64,000 nucleotides of DNA, taken from NCBI GenBank assembly GCA_024509875.1, contig JAMPIV010004455.1, positions 62,001 to 126,000 of the forward strand. Direction: 5' to 3'. Source of the DNA: Oreohelix idahoensis. Its lineage: Eukaryota; Mollusca; Gastropoda; Stylommatophora; Oreohelicidae. Below the pieces are notes generated by a model. The model did not search any database and was not told the DNA's origin. It saw only the letters and a program-made list of their open reading frames with translations. A program made the translations under genes and the position numbers. Numbering within the stretch: the stretch's first letter is position 1; each line of letters starts with the position of its first letter. This document shows, one piece after another, positions 24,250 through 35,120 of this stretch.

Positions 24250-25290
24250 TTTTTATTTCATTTACAATCCTATAAATATCTAATTATACTTTGTTTTTTA
24301 ATTGTTCATACTCTCCACTAAATGTCAATACTTACAGGACATAACTAACTTAAGAAACATTACAAGCATTAGCACAGAAGTAAACAAAACAATTTGTACA
24401 TAACAAAATATGTATTTTTTATCTTCTCTAGGACCTTCAAAACAAGATACATTCGTTTCACGGTCATGCAGCATCGACGTGTCCTTACAGAAGTGTTCAC
24501 TTGGGCCTTATCATCGATACACTACTGAGATGAGATTACTGATAATTTATTGGCACAAATCTGCCAAATTGTCTAGCAACACATCTAGATAAGGATTTAT
24601 GCCAAAAACACGCCTATTCAAAGAAAACATAAAAACGGACCTGTGGAGTCTGGCACAAAAGCAACGATACGCCCCTGACTTCATTAGCACTACTTCCAGT
24701 TCGATAACTAGAGAATTATGTACTTAATACTCAAGAGAATTTGCCAACACTAGGCGAGGTCTTTCACTGCTTCCTTCCATTAAGACACAAGGTAAACTAT
24801 TTCCAGTCACTAATTTTTAACAGCAGTCAAACCAGGCTTCCAGATAATGGATACACTTTGCTATTAACCGCCGTCTCCAATAGACGAGGGGAGATCATGC
24901 CACTGAGAAACTGTATTCGTGAGCTTTCTTCCAGCGCGTGCACGCAGTCTATCTTTCCCAGACTACAGAAAGTCTTTGAATAAGATGCGTGTTTAATTAT
25001 AGGTTACCCCGAACTTAGCAACTCAAGACCTGGTTCGAGGGAAATGGAAGTAAGGGCAATTATCTATTTTTTACGTCCCGAGAAGCTGGTATTATTCTGA
25101 GGTTTGAGATCAGGTTTCTAGGCGCTTATCGAATCAATAACATTATCAAAATGGTGAGTACACTTAATAATAGCAAACTTAGATAAAGTGGGTCACTATA
25201 TAGAGCAGAAAAATAGGTTTACAATAGTTAATACAACTGAATATTGTTCGTTTTAATGAAAATGTTAGCCCCGGGTACTTCCAAGGGGTC
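24250..25290. other. No gene recognised
   Basis: Unassigned sequence; the 60- and 80-codon frames show no domain or compositional support. Confidence 0.35.
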
Positions 25291-25299
25291 TTTGAAGAG

Positions 25300-25440
25300 A
25301 TCAAGAATAGGAATGCTGTACCCTATGGCAAAGTCGTACAAGGCGACTAATATCAGGATGTACATTGAACTGGCAACATCATCATGCTAAACAAGGCGAC
25401 TAGTATCAGGTTGTGCATGTGACTGAAAAATCTCATCATG
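25300..25440 (+). repeat. SINE-like module with ~60-bp duplication
   Basis: AAGAATAGGAATGCTGTACC is followed by GTCGTACAAGGCGACTAATA, then a partial repeat of the second half (AAGGCGACTAGTATCAGG). The downstream part resembles GCATGAGGCTGGCAACCTC, found in several other places in the window. Confidence 0.45.
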
Positions 25441-25494
25441 CACAAATTATTTCTATAGAAACAAGCAGTGCAAGAGCATTTGAAAGCTCGACGC

Positions 25495-26622
25495 GGGCGA
25501 AAATATTGCAAGGGGACCTGCTGTTGTGGTGGTCAAGCCTCAATAAGTAGCGAAAATATTGCAAGGAGACCTGCTGTTGTGGTGATCCAGGCTCAATAAG
25601 TAGCGAAAATATTGCAAGGAGACCTGCTGTTGTGTGATCCAGGCTCAATAAGTAGCGAAAATATTGCAAGAAGACCTGCTGTTGTGGTGGTCCAGGCTTA
25701 ATAAGTAGCGAAAATATTGCAAGGGGACCTGCTGTTGTGGTGGTCCAGGCTTAATAAGTAGCGAAAATATTGCAAGGGGACCTGCTGTTGTGGTGGTCCA
25801 GGCTCAATAAGTAGCAAAAATATTGCAAGGGGACCTGTTGTTGTGATGGTTCAGGCTCGATAAGTAGCGAAAATATTGTAAGGGGGACCTGCTGTTGTGG
25901 TGGTCCAGGCTTAATAAGTAGCCAAAATATTGCAAGGGGACCTGTTGTTGTGATGGTTCAGGCTCGATAAGTAGCGAAAATATTGCAAGGGGACCTGCTG
26001 TTGTGTTGGTCCAGGCTCAATAAGTAGCGAAAATATTGCAAGGGGACCTGATGTTGTGGTGGTCCAGGCTCAATAAATAGCGAAAATATTGCCAGGGGAC
26101 CTGCTGTTGTGTTGGTCCAAGCTCAATAAATAGCGAAAATATTGCCAGGGGACCTGCTGTTGTGGTGGTCTAGGCTCAATAAGTAGCGAAAATATTGCAA
26201 CGGGACCTGCTGTTGTGGTAGTCCAGGCTCAATAAGTAGCGAAAATATTGCAAGGGGACCTGCTGTTGTATTGGTCCAGGCTCAATAAATAGCGAAAATA
26301 TTGCAAGGGGACCTGCTATTGTGGTGGTCCAGGCTCAATGAGTAGCAAAAATATTGCAAGGGGACCTGCTGTTGTGGTGGTCCAGGCTCAATAAGTAGCG
26401 AAAATATTGCAACGGGACCTGCTGTTGTGGTAGTCCAGGCTCAATAAGTAGCGAAAATATTGCAAGGGGACCTGCTGTTGTGTTGGTCCAGGCTCAATAA
26501 ATAGCGAAAATATTGCAAGGGGACCTGCTATTGTGGTGGTCCAGGCTCAATGAGTAGCAAAAATATTGCAAGGGGACCTGCTGTTGTGGTGGTCCAGGCT
26601 CAATAAGTAGCGAAAAAGGAAA
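25495..26622 (+). repeat. 53-bp satellite, about 21 copies
   Basis: Unit GGTCCAGGCTCAATAAGTAG then CGAAAATATTGCAAGGGGAC and CTGCTGTTGTGGT. Variants are shared in blocks: the four units 26199-26410 are repeated nearly exactly at 26411-26622, and a two-unit block near 25806-25917 is repeated at 25918-26030, so the array grows by multi-unit duplication. Confidence 0.93.
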
Positions 26623-26729
26623 TGATGATGATGATAAGGTAGACGGGATAGAGCAAGAATAAACGTAAATTAAAAACATTCAATAAAACTCAATATTGTG
26701 CATTGAAATGGAAATTTAAGCTATCTATT

Positions 26730-26835
26730 TAAATGAAATTATTAAAATTCTGTTGAAATGAAATTATTAAAATTATCTTTAAATGAAATTATTAAAATTC
26801 TATCGAAATGAAATTATTAAAATTCTATTGAAATA
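26730..26835 (+). repeat. ~25-bp AT-rich tandem repeat
   Basis: Four to five units of GAAATGAAATTATTAAAATT with short variable linkers. Confidence 0.8.
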
Positions 26836-27084
26836 AAAATTGTAGAATGTGTATTTTGTTCTACATAAACCACTATAAAAGAAATATGTCTTATGACGTC
26901 AACATAACTTTTAACAAATAATGTATTATTGGATGTCTCTTACATAATGAAATCTTACTTATCTCACAGTGAGCTAAAGGTCACGTACATTTACACATGA
27001 TATCGTTATACCTACCAGGAAACGAGTACAGCTTATCTCACAGTGAAAACAATGATGAGTGTAAGTGAGCAAACTACCGCTGAA

Positions 27085-27205
27085 GGCATCTGGGAATACA
27101 AATATTGCTTACCTCTAGTCGAAGATCTCTGACAATACAAATATGGCTTACCTCTAGTCGAAGATCTCTGAGAATGCAAGTGTGGCTTACCTCTAATCGC
27201 AATTA
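27085..27205 (+). repeat. ~41-bp tandem repeat upstream of the neuroligin exon
   Basis: Three diverged units containing AATACAAATATGGCTTACCT and CTAGTCGAAGATCTCTG. They lie about 300 bp upstream of the exon start codon, in the presumed 5' region. Confidence 0.7.
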
Positions 27206-27483
27206 TATTCAGCCCCTCTGAAAACTGACGAGGTGTTTAATAAATCTTTTGTGTGTGTGTGTGTGGATATCTTCAAGAAAGGCCTGTTGGATATTAACTC
27301 CCCTTGGAACAAATAGCGAGTGTTTTCAACTAACATAATATTGTACACCTCACACTGTGGATACACTTGTAAATTCTATTGGATACTTCATGGCACACAA
27401 CGAACATACATTGGATATCTCTCATCGCGTTCACTTTGGATAATTTTTGGAAGAAAGCCAGAATCTACCGTTTACTTTTAGCC

Positions 27484-27940
27484 ATGAGTCTGTTCAGCCA
27501 TATCGTCTTACGAAGCCTTGAGGTCTTCATTCTCAATTTTCTTCTGCTTCTTCCCATGCTCCACGTGGGCATTACTATCGTTTACGTCAAGCAGATGAGT
27601 GACCGGGTTATAACGACTCGCTACGGCAAGGTCCGGGGCATGCTGGTAGAATTCCCCAACCACCATTTGCGTCCAGTGGAGGCTTACTTGGGTCTACGGT
27701 ATGCCGACCTAGATGGCGGGGAAATGAGGTTTATGCCGCCGAAGAACCCGAAGGAGCAGTGGCGTGATATACGAGTTATGATGAACCACCAGGCGGTGTG
27801 TCCTCAGCCAACGAAGAACGTGCGAGAGCACTGTCGGTACCTTTACGAGGGCCGGATGGCGCAATTACGGAATATCACACCATTTCTGAACCAGCAGAAC
27901 GAGGATTGTCTCACATTGAATTTATTTGTGCCTATTCAAG
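27484..27940 (+). CDS. Neuroligin-like protein, first coding exon
   Basis: The exon encodes 152 residues and one extra base, ending CAAG at a GTATGT donor (27941). ATG at 27484 in context GCCATGA is the first in-frame ATG; the frame upstream of it opens only with TTG. Residues 1-35 form a hydrophobic signal peptide (FILNFLLLLPMLHVGITIV). The rest is the start of a cholinesterase-like domain: RYGKVRG, PVEAYLGLRYA, then the disulphide Cys of AVCPQ and the NEDCLTLNLFVP motif. The segment RMAQLRNITPFLNQQNEDC fits neuroligins better than acetylcholinesterases, and the exon ends where neuroligin first coding exons do. Neuroligins are non-catalytic postsynaptic adhesion proteins that bind neurexins. 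The GLRYADLDGGEM segment departs from the usual VPYA-PP. No later exon was found in the window. Confidence 0.8.
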
Positions 27941-27946
27941 GTATGT
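27941..27946 (+). promoter_or_regulatory. Splice donor of the neuroligin exon
   Basis: CAAG|GTATGT follows the conserved FVPIQ end of the exon; the open frame beyond it (to 28047) is low-complexity and not neuroligin-like. Confidence 0.75.
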
Positions 27947-28075
27947 TAACACGTGACTTTTTTTCTTCTTCGTATTCTTGTTTTTGTCTACTTGTTGTTT
28001 GTTATTTAGATTTAAGCTGCTGTCTTCCAATTTGTAATGTTGATTAGGTGGTCGAAGGGGTAGCTTCTTCTTTTT

Positions 28076-28137
28076 CTTCTTCTTCTTCTTCTTCTTCTTC
28101 TTCTTCTTCTTCTTCTTCTTCTTCTTCTTCTTCTTCT
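28076..28137 (+). repeat. (TTC)n microsatellite
   Basis: About 62 bp of TTC, 135 bp downstream of the neuroligin donor, inside the presumed intron. Confidence 0.95.
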
Positions 28138-28140
28138 CAT

Positions 28141-28780
28141 TCTTCTTTAGCGTTGCTTTATCCTCCTTTCTTCTTCTGTTTGTCTTCCTTTTTGTGTAAT
28201 TTTACTCAGTTTTTTTATTAAATTTGTTTGGGGTGTTTACTACGTTTGCACATAGTGCCTCCCTTTAAGCACTAACCAGGTGCATGTATTGGTCAGTGAT
28301 ATTACATTGGTTGTCATACTTCTGATCTCTCTAATTAATTCCTCAAGCAAACTATCAACAAATAAAAGACCCTGGTATCCCTTAGCTACAACTACCTAAC
28401 CACACAACATACTACTTAACTCGGTAATATGTCTTGTTCAAATGGATTCTAACAGAACCAACTCGGTTTTGATGCCTGCAAAAAATCCTGACATTCAGTC
28501 ACCCTTTAAGAACCTTCCCTTCGTTTAGATACGAATACTTCACAACAATTCAAGTACACACCATGCAGACTTCACACTAACCACACTTTCTCAGCTCACC
28601 CTCCGCCCACCTGTCATTACTATACACACAAACCAATGCATCTCCCTGTGGAGCCCATGTTCTCAGCAACTACTATCAAAACTGTTCATGAGGACCTTTC
28701 TTTGACAAGTTCTCTTTCTAATTCAGGACCTCTTTATTTGCTTGTTTTTCATTTCCATGAAATGTCCCACAAGCTCATCT
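28141..28780. other. Presumed neuroligin intron, no feature seen
   Basis: No coding or repeat structure that I can name. Confidence 0.4.
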
Positions 28781-28781
28781 A

Positions 28782-29004
28782 AATCTTCATCTCTAGTAGT
28801 AGTAGTGGTAGTGGTAGTAGTAGAAGTAGTGGTGGTGGTTGTGGTGGTGGTGGTTGTAGTGGTGGTGGTTGTAGTGGTGGTGGTAGTAGTAGTGGTGGTG
28901 GTGGTGGTAGTAGTAGTAATGGTGGTGTTATTAGTAGTAATAGTGTTGGTGGTGGTAGTAGTAGTAGTGGTGGTAGTAGGATTGGTGGTAGTAGTAGTAG
29001 TAGG
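28782..29004 (+). repeat. (GGT/AGT)n trinucleotide array, left
   Basis: About 220 bp of GGT and AGT triplets in irregular mixture. It abuts the TGTCACGAAATGG start of the next element. A similar array lies at 31829-32323. Val-, Ser/Gly- and Thr-repeat frames over it are artefacts. Confidence 0.93.
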
Positions 29005-30825
29005 TGTCACGAAATGGATTTAGGACTAGAGACTGTCTGCCTATAGTGACAAGACACTAGTGAGAAGGAAGACTGGAAAATTAGATTCAGATAGAAATAT
29101 AGTGCAAAAAGTGAAAGTTGAGACCATTGGCTCCGAGGTTGAGAACCGAGGTTGATTCTTTCCTCGCCACTTCGGACGTTTAAATTGCTATGGCCTCGAA
29201 CCACCTCTAACTACCCTATGGGGATAAGGTTCAATTAAGATTCACAAACACCAAGGTACAGACAACATATAGCTACTGTACTAAAGGAAATGACTGATGC
29301 CAGCTACAATTTATACAAGTTTATTATACACCTATATACAACAAACATATGCATGTCCCATACATCAAGTGCGAGGATGCACTCCTGAAACAAAATCAAG
29401 CACAGTTAAAAAAAATGCATCCACCCCACCCCAACCCTTCTCCCACAATTGCAACCTGTATGGAGAAAGAAGGTAAGGTTAACTGAAATGAACTACACTG
29501 CACTTGATGTCGCCTACACTCCAAACTAGCTGTTCTAAATTCTAACTCTAACTCTAAGTCCACTGATAGCTGGAACGACGGCGAAGTGACTACACAATCT
29601 CTGCACAGACTTCGGTTCTACACAGCCTATCCTGGAATCTCCTGAACACAACTAACTGCACCTCTAAACTTCAGCAGCTGTCCTCTGCTATGATTCACCA
29701 AAACTAACAGTTCTGCCTATCTGTGCTGACTTCAGTAGAGAGAATGTTTACCCTATCTCTCTTCACTAACTCTGGAATTGATGACTGAGGTTTAACAGAA
29801 CCCCACTGGATTCTGGACTGGAACGGTAGCTGACTTCTACGACTCTGAAATTACCTGCCCGAGTACCTATAACTGGGCCGTCGGCTTTATTATGGCCGTG
29901 AAGAAACGAACACAAAATTACCACAACGCTGGCAGCCTGCCAAATCTGCGTGTGTAACGAGCGTCAGAGCTCAGGATTTATCCACAAAAATCCTATTCGC
30001 TGGAAAATGTCTTCCCCTGGCTGGGAAAACGTATTTTCTTCCTCTCCTTCCACTACTGGCAACTAACGTAAAACCCTTGCGGTTCTGCGAATGCCCCAAC
30101 TTTGCCGTGGGAGAAATTTTGTGGTCTCAAAATTCCGCTCTCATTCCCACAAAGCCGGTACCTGCTGTTTTAGACAAACAAAACAACAGCTAAACAAACC
30201 GTAATAATACATTTCAAATAACAATTAACTCCCTTACTCTTCAACACGTAACTCCCCTCTCTTCTCTCTCCCCGTCTCTACCTGAGCCCCAAAATAAACA
30301 TTTCCCGGTAATACAATCACGCAGACCGTCTGACCCAGGGTTCTGCATGACTACCTCTCCCAGCAACAACAACATTTTCAATGGCCCGTCTGGGCAGACG
30401 TACTGTGGCCTACTTCTTACGCTGACACTAATGCCGTAATGTTTAACACAAAAATAAAACTAGCCCTCTCTAGGAATTCCTAAAATTCCCGTCAGTATGA
30501 TTAATCACCTCAAAATTGAAATAAAATATTATTCCCTTAACATAAATAAATTTCATCTCCATCTTCTGAATACACAGAATAACAAAGCACAATCAATAAC
30601 CTATAACCCTGTTTACGCTAGCATCTACATGCCGTCAAAAGTTATACATAATGGTTATCAATTAAATCTCAGTAGTTACAACACGTGGTTACAATTTTAT
30701 GACCACGTGCTTCTCTCCCCCTCGTCCCTCTGAACATCGTATCAATAAAGATACCGTAACCACGCGCTCACGTGCTTCAATTAATACCTATTTACTCCCG
30801 TCCACAGATATATGCGTAACTATAT

Positions 30826-30925
30826 AAATAGCGAGCATCAATACTCTCACTAAAATCACAAATGAAAATACACATTACACACGCTCCCGACTATACTCTC
30901 ACTAAAATCACAACTGAAAATACAC
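30826..30925 (+). repeat. Short duplication
   Basis: ACTCTCACTAAAATCACAA and the following TGAAAATACACA occur twice about 55 bp apart. Confidence 0.6.
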
Positions 30926-31182
30926 ATGATTCGCAGATGCGAGTTTCTCTCCCGACCGACTTTGCAATAATACAAAGCGGTGATATCTCAACATTTAAAC
31001 CATGCCGCTATTCTTTCAACAAGGAATGAAATGGACCTATAAATTTTCAAGTCTATCACTAAGATCGTATTGATGGCTCTGGAGTTAAGAATTAAATTAA
31101 ACTAAAACTTCCCAAGAAACTTAAATGATCGGCTAGGACTAGAAAAATTAAATAAAGTCCTCACGCAAAAATTCATGCTTAC

Positions 31183-31393
31183 CAAATCTCGAATGTCCAA
31201 CTGAAGGCAATCGACAATATGCTTCTGGCACCCGGCTTTGGCAATTTTTTCATTAAAAGAGAAAGAGGCCATGAAATATAGGCCTTTTATAATCAAGACC
31301 CCCACGCGCCGACTTCATGACGTCATATGCGCGGCGTGGGGTCTAAAGCCAATGAGAGCTCTGCATTTCAACTGCAGTTACCTCTCAGCCAAT
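31183..31393 (-). promoter_or_regulatory. TATA/CRE/CCAAT promoter with a splice donor downstream
   Basis: On the minus strand, in order: two CCAAT boxes in inverted orientation (31389-31393 and 31349-31353), a perfect cAMP-response element TGACGTCA (31318-31325) set in a GC-rich imperfect palindrome, a TATA box TATAAAAG (31284-31291), and about 75 bp beyond the expected start a donor GATTTG|GTAAGC (31183/31182). The spacing is that of a strong RNA polymerase II promoter and a short first exon. An ATG at 31272 would lie above the expected start site. It probably belongs to the LTR-like element, but a nested host promoter is possible. Confidence 0.5.
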
Positions 31394-31828
31394 CAGAACC
31401 TTAGATCGTTCTGATGTAACGTGCATGGGTTTTAGACAAAGAAACGAGATTAAGCCTAGCCCTATACTGCGGAAATGAAGCAAAAATGGCCGCAAATAAT
31501 TTAACTCCCGAAAAATGCGTATATGGCCACGCAATATCTTTAAAAAAAGACAATCTGGTGCCAATCCTGATCTAGCATCTATAATCTTTCTTCTAGAAAA
31601 ATACTGTCTAATTCCCTACACCCCCATTCTAAACACATAAAGAAGAACCATAAAGCAGATGAGATCAAACTCCCTCGTGATCTCATCTTGAAAAAACGTA
31701 AATAATAGAAGGAGAAGAAACATGGAGAAGGATTTCCTGTAATCCCTCCTAAAAATAGTGAACAAAATGCAAGGAGAAAAAGACATGGGCCATTTGAAAG
31801 ACAGAATCTCAGTACTTTCGTCACAGTA

Positions 31829-32189
31829 GGGGTGGACGTGGTGATGGTAGTAGTGGTGGTGGTGGTGGTAGTAGTAGTAATGGTGGTGTTGGTAGTAGTA
31901 ATAGTGGTGGTGGTGGTGGTAGTAGTGGTGGTGATGGTAATAGTAGTGGTGGTGGTGGTGGTGGTGGTTGTAGTGGTGGTAGTACTAGTAGTGGTGGGGG
32001 TAGTAGTGGGGGTGGTGGTGGTAGTAGTGGTTGTAGTAGTAGTGGTGGTGGTAGTAGTAGTGGTGGTGGTGGTAGTAGTAGTGGTGGTGGGTAGTAGTAG
32101 TGGTGGTGGTGGTGGTAGTAGTAGTGGTGGTGGTGGTAGTAGTAGTGGTGGTGGTGGTAGTAGTAGTGGTGGTGGTAGTAGTAGTGGTG

Positions 32190-32239
<50 letters not shown>

Positions 32240-32249
32240 GGTGGTGGTG

Positions 32250-32299
<50 letters not shown>

Positions 32300-32323
32300 G
32301 GTGGTGGTGGTGGTTTTAGCCTC
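31829..32323 (+). repeat. (GGT/AGT)n trinucleotide array, right
   Basis: About 495 bp of mixed GGT and AGT triplets, with patches of AGTAGTAGTGGTGGTGGT. On the minus strand it directly follows the 3' end of a LINE fragment, so it may be that LINE's simple-repeat tail, greatly expanded. Confidence 0.95.
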
Positions 32324-32325
32324 CT

Positions 32326-32592
32326 CCAGTCATAACTGACTATCAGATGAGTAATACACAAGTAATGTGATAGCCTTCTGCTGCTTTTTGTGCCTGACAT
32401 TCCTTTCGGCGACCTTCTTTTCTCTTCTGCTTGTTGTAAGACCTTCTTTTCGCCCAATCTGGGATGGTGCCGTAGGGAGCATCGCCACTTGTTGCGATCG
32501 GCAGCGTCACCCTCCAGGTTGCTGGATTTATAGCCAGTGCTTTCAAGTCTTTCTTGCACACATCTTTAAACCTCAGTTGCAGTCGCCCGGCT
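32326..32592 (-). pseudogene. LINE ORF2 C-terminal tail, frameshifted
   Basis: The minus strand encodes GRLQLRFKDVCKKDLKALAI then NPATW, and in a second frame DRNKWRCSLRHHPRLGEKK. The same order occurs in the longer LINE at 59515-61245 (GRPQLRFKHV, INPATW, TKWRCYLQRHLRLGENK), so the two are the same family. Both share a 3' motif around GTCAGTTA(T/C)GACTG. A poly-A run on this strand (32596-32617) precedes it. It is truncated at the 5' end and broken by at least one frameshift. Confidence 0.75.
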
Positions 32593-32961
32593 GGTTTTTT
32601 TTTTTTTTTTTTTTTTTGTCTTTTTGTTGTTACCGTCTGCCAGCTGTCCATAGAAAATATCTTTACTATTTTGAGAATGTACCTTCACACTTCGTGACAG
32701 TTAGATGACTCCCTGTTATCAATTACTGTCCACATAACCATACGCTGTTGAGTATCCTTTGCTTTCATCAGGACCCATAGTTAACGTGTGTTCTTGTTCT
32801 TCAACTACCATATTGCTGGTGTGGGTGATCATGTATCTCCACAACCTAATGTCCCTACCCAGGGCTATTTATAAACTGTATTGTTGACTTATGTCCTTAT
32901 AAGGAGATGTGAAACTGTCCTGTATCTTGTCGTCTTCTTTCTCTTTTTTCCTTGAATCTCA

Positions 32962-35040
32962 TCACATGTTGTTACAATATATTGTAACTTTCTTCTTCTC
33001 ATCACATGTTGTTACAATATATTGTAACTTTCTTCTTCTCATTACATGTTGTTACAATATATTGTAACTTTCTTCTTCTTCTCATTACATGTTGTTACAA
33101 TATATTGTAACTTTCTTCTTCTTCTCATTACACGTTGTTACAATATATTGTAACTTTCTTCTTCTCATTACACGTTGTTACAATATATTGTAACTTTCTT
33201 CTTCTCATTACATGTTGTTACAATATATTGTAACTTTCTTCTTCTCATTACATGTTGTTACAATATATTGTAACTTTCTTCTTCTCATTACATGCTGTTA
33301 CAATATATTGTAACTTTCTTCTTCCCATTATATGTTGTTACAATATATTGTAACTTTCTTCTTCTCATTACATGTTGTTACAATATATTGTAACTTTCTT
33401 CTTCTCATTACATGTTGTTACAATATATTGTAACTTTCTTCTTCTCATTACATGTTGTTACAATATATTGTAACTTTCTTCTTCTCATTACACGTTGTTA
33501 CAATATATTGTAACTTTCTTCTTCTCATTACACGTTGTTACAATATATTGTAACTTTCTTCTTCTCATTACACGTTGTTACAATATATTGTAACTTTCTT
33601 CTTCTCATTACACGTTGTTACAATATATTGTAACTTTCTTCTTCTCATTACATGTTGTTACAATATATTGTAACTTTCTTCTTCTCATTACACGTTGTTA
33701 CAATATATTGTAACTTTCTTCTTCTCATTACACGTTGTTACAATATATTGTAACTTTCTTCTTCTCATTACACGTTGTTACAATATATTGTAACTTTCTT
33801 CTTCTCATTACATGTTGTTACAATATATTGTAACTTTCTTCTTCTCATTACATGTTGTTACAATATATTGTAACTTTCTTCTTCTCATTACATGCTGTTA
33901 CAATATATTGTAACTTTCTTCTTCTCATCACACGTTGTTACAATATATTGTAACTTTCTTCTTCTCATCACATGTTGTTACAATATATTGTAACTTTCTT
34001 CTTCTCATCACACGTGGTTACAATATATTGTAACTTTCTTCTTCTCATTACATGTTGTTACAATATATTGTAACTTTCTTCTTCTCATCACACGTTGTTA
34101 CAATATATTGTAACTTTCTTCTTCTCATCACATGTTGTTACAATATATTGTAACTTTCTTCTTCTCATCACACGTGGTTACAATATATTGTAACTTTCTT
34201 CTTCTCATCACATGTTGTTACAATATATTGTAACTTTCTTCTTCTCATTACACGTGGTTACAATATATTGTAACTTTCTTCTTCTCATTACATGTTGTTA
34301 CAATATATTGTAACTTTTTTCTTCTCATTACATGTTGTTACAATATATTGTAACTTTCTTCTTCTCATCACATGTTGTTACAATATATTGTAACTTTCTT
34401 CTTCTCATCACATGTTGTTACAATATATTGTAACTTTCTTCTTCTCATCACATGTTGTTACAATATATTGTAACTTTCTTCTTCTCATCACATGTTGTTA
34501 CAATATATTGTAACTTTCTTCTTCTCATCACATGTTGTTACAATATATTGTAACTTTCTTCTTCTCATCACATGTTGTTACAATATATTGTAACTTTCTT
34601 CTTCTCATCACATGTTGTTACAATATATTGTAACTTTGTTCTTCTCATCACATGTTGTTACAATATATTGTAACTTTCTTCTTCTCATCACATGTTGTTA
34701 CAATATATTGTAACTTTCTTCTTCTCATTACATGTTGTTACAATATATTGTAACTTTCTTCTTCTCATTACATGTTGTTACAATATATTGTAACTTTCTT
34801 CTTCTCATTACATGTTGTTACAATATATTGTAACTTTCTTCTTCTCATTACATGTTGTTACAATATATTGTAACTTTCTTCTTCTCATTACATGTTGTTA
34901 CAATATATTGTAACTTTCTTCTTCTCATTACATGTTGTTACAATATATTGTAACTTTCTTCTTCTCATTACATGTTGTTACAATATATTGTAACTTTCTT
35001 CTTCTCATTACATGTTGTTACAATATATTGTAACTTTCTT
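32962..35040 (+). repeat. 40-bp satellite with an 18-bp palindrome, about 52 copies
   Basis: Unit: GTTACAATATATTGTAAC (a perfect 18-bp palindrome) followed by TTTCTTCTTCTCATTACATGTT. Two units carry an extra CTT. The palindrome is unchanged in every copy I read; variation sits in the linker (TTA/TCA, CATGTTG/CACGTTG/CACGTGG). Variants recur in blocks around 33900-34260. The array ends in four 20-bp half-units, then LINE coding sequence. It is tandem without unique spacers, so it is not a CRISPR array. Confidence 0.96.
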
Positions 35041-35120
35041 CTTCTCATTACATGTCCAGTCTTCTCATTACATGTCCAGTCTTCTCATTACATGTCCAGT
35101 CTTCTCATTACATGTCCAGT
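35041..35120 (+). repeat. 20-bp tandem repeat, four copies
   Basis: CTTCTCATTACATGTCCAGT x4. On the minus strand one unit is ACTGGACATGTAATGAGAAG, which encodes TGHVMRR, continuous with the adjacent LINE frame. It shares CTTCTCATTACATG with the 40-bp unit to its left. Confidence 0.95.

Larger units (their letters stand above)
29005..32699 (-). mobile_element. LTR-like element (family D) with promoter, interrupted by LINE tail and triplet array
   Basis: The plus strand begins TGTCACGAAATGG at 29005 and ends CACTTCGTGACA at 32699, so TG...CA with inverted TGTCACGAA termini, as in LTRs. It contains a minus-strand promoter with a splice donor (31183-31393), so the likely direction is minus. The LINE tail and triplet array (31829-32600) look like a later insertion, leaving about 2.8 kb of original sequence. 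An AATAAA on the minus strand lies at 29318-29323 near its 3' end. No coding frame is evident and no clear target duplication, so the limits are inferred. Confidence 0.4.

Noticed and set aside
27379..27483. Extension of the neuroligin frame upstream of 27484
   Set aside because: It opens with TTG, not ATG; the first in-frame ATG has a good context and is followed directly by the signal peptide.
28723..32559. Poly-Val, poly-Thr, Ser/Gly- and Pro/Leu-rich frames
   Set aside because: Translations of GGT/AGT triplets in several frames; only the short LINE portion at the edge is real coding ancestry.
32962..35040. CRISPR-like appearance
   Set aside because: Units are directly tandem with no unique spacers, and the context is eukaryotic.
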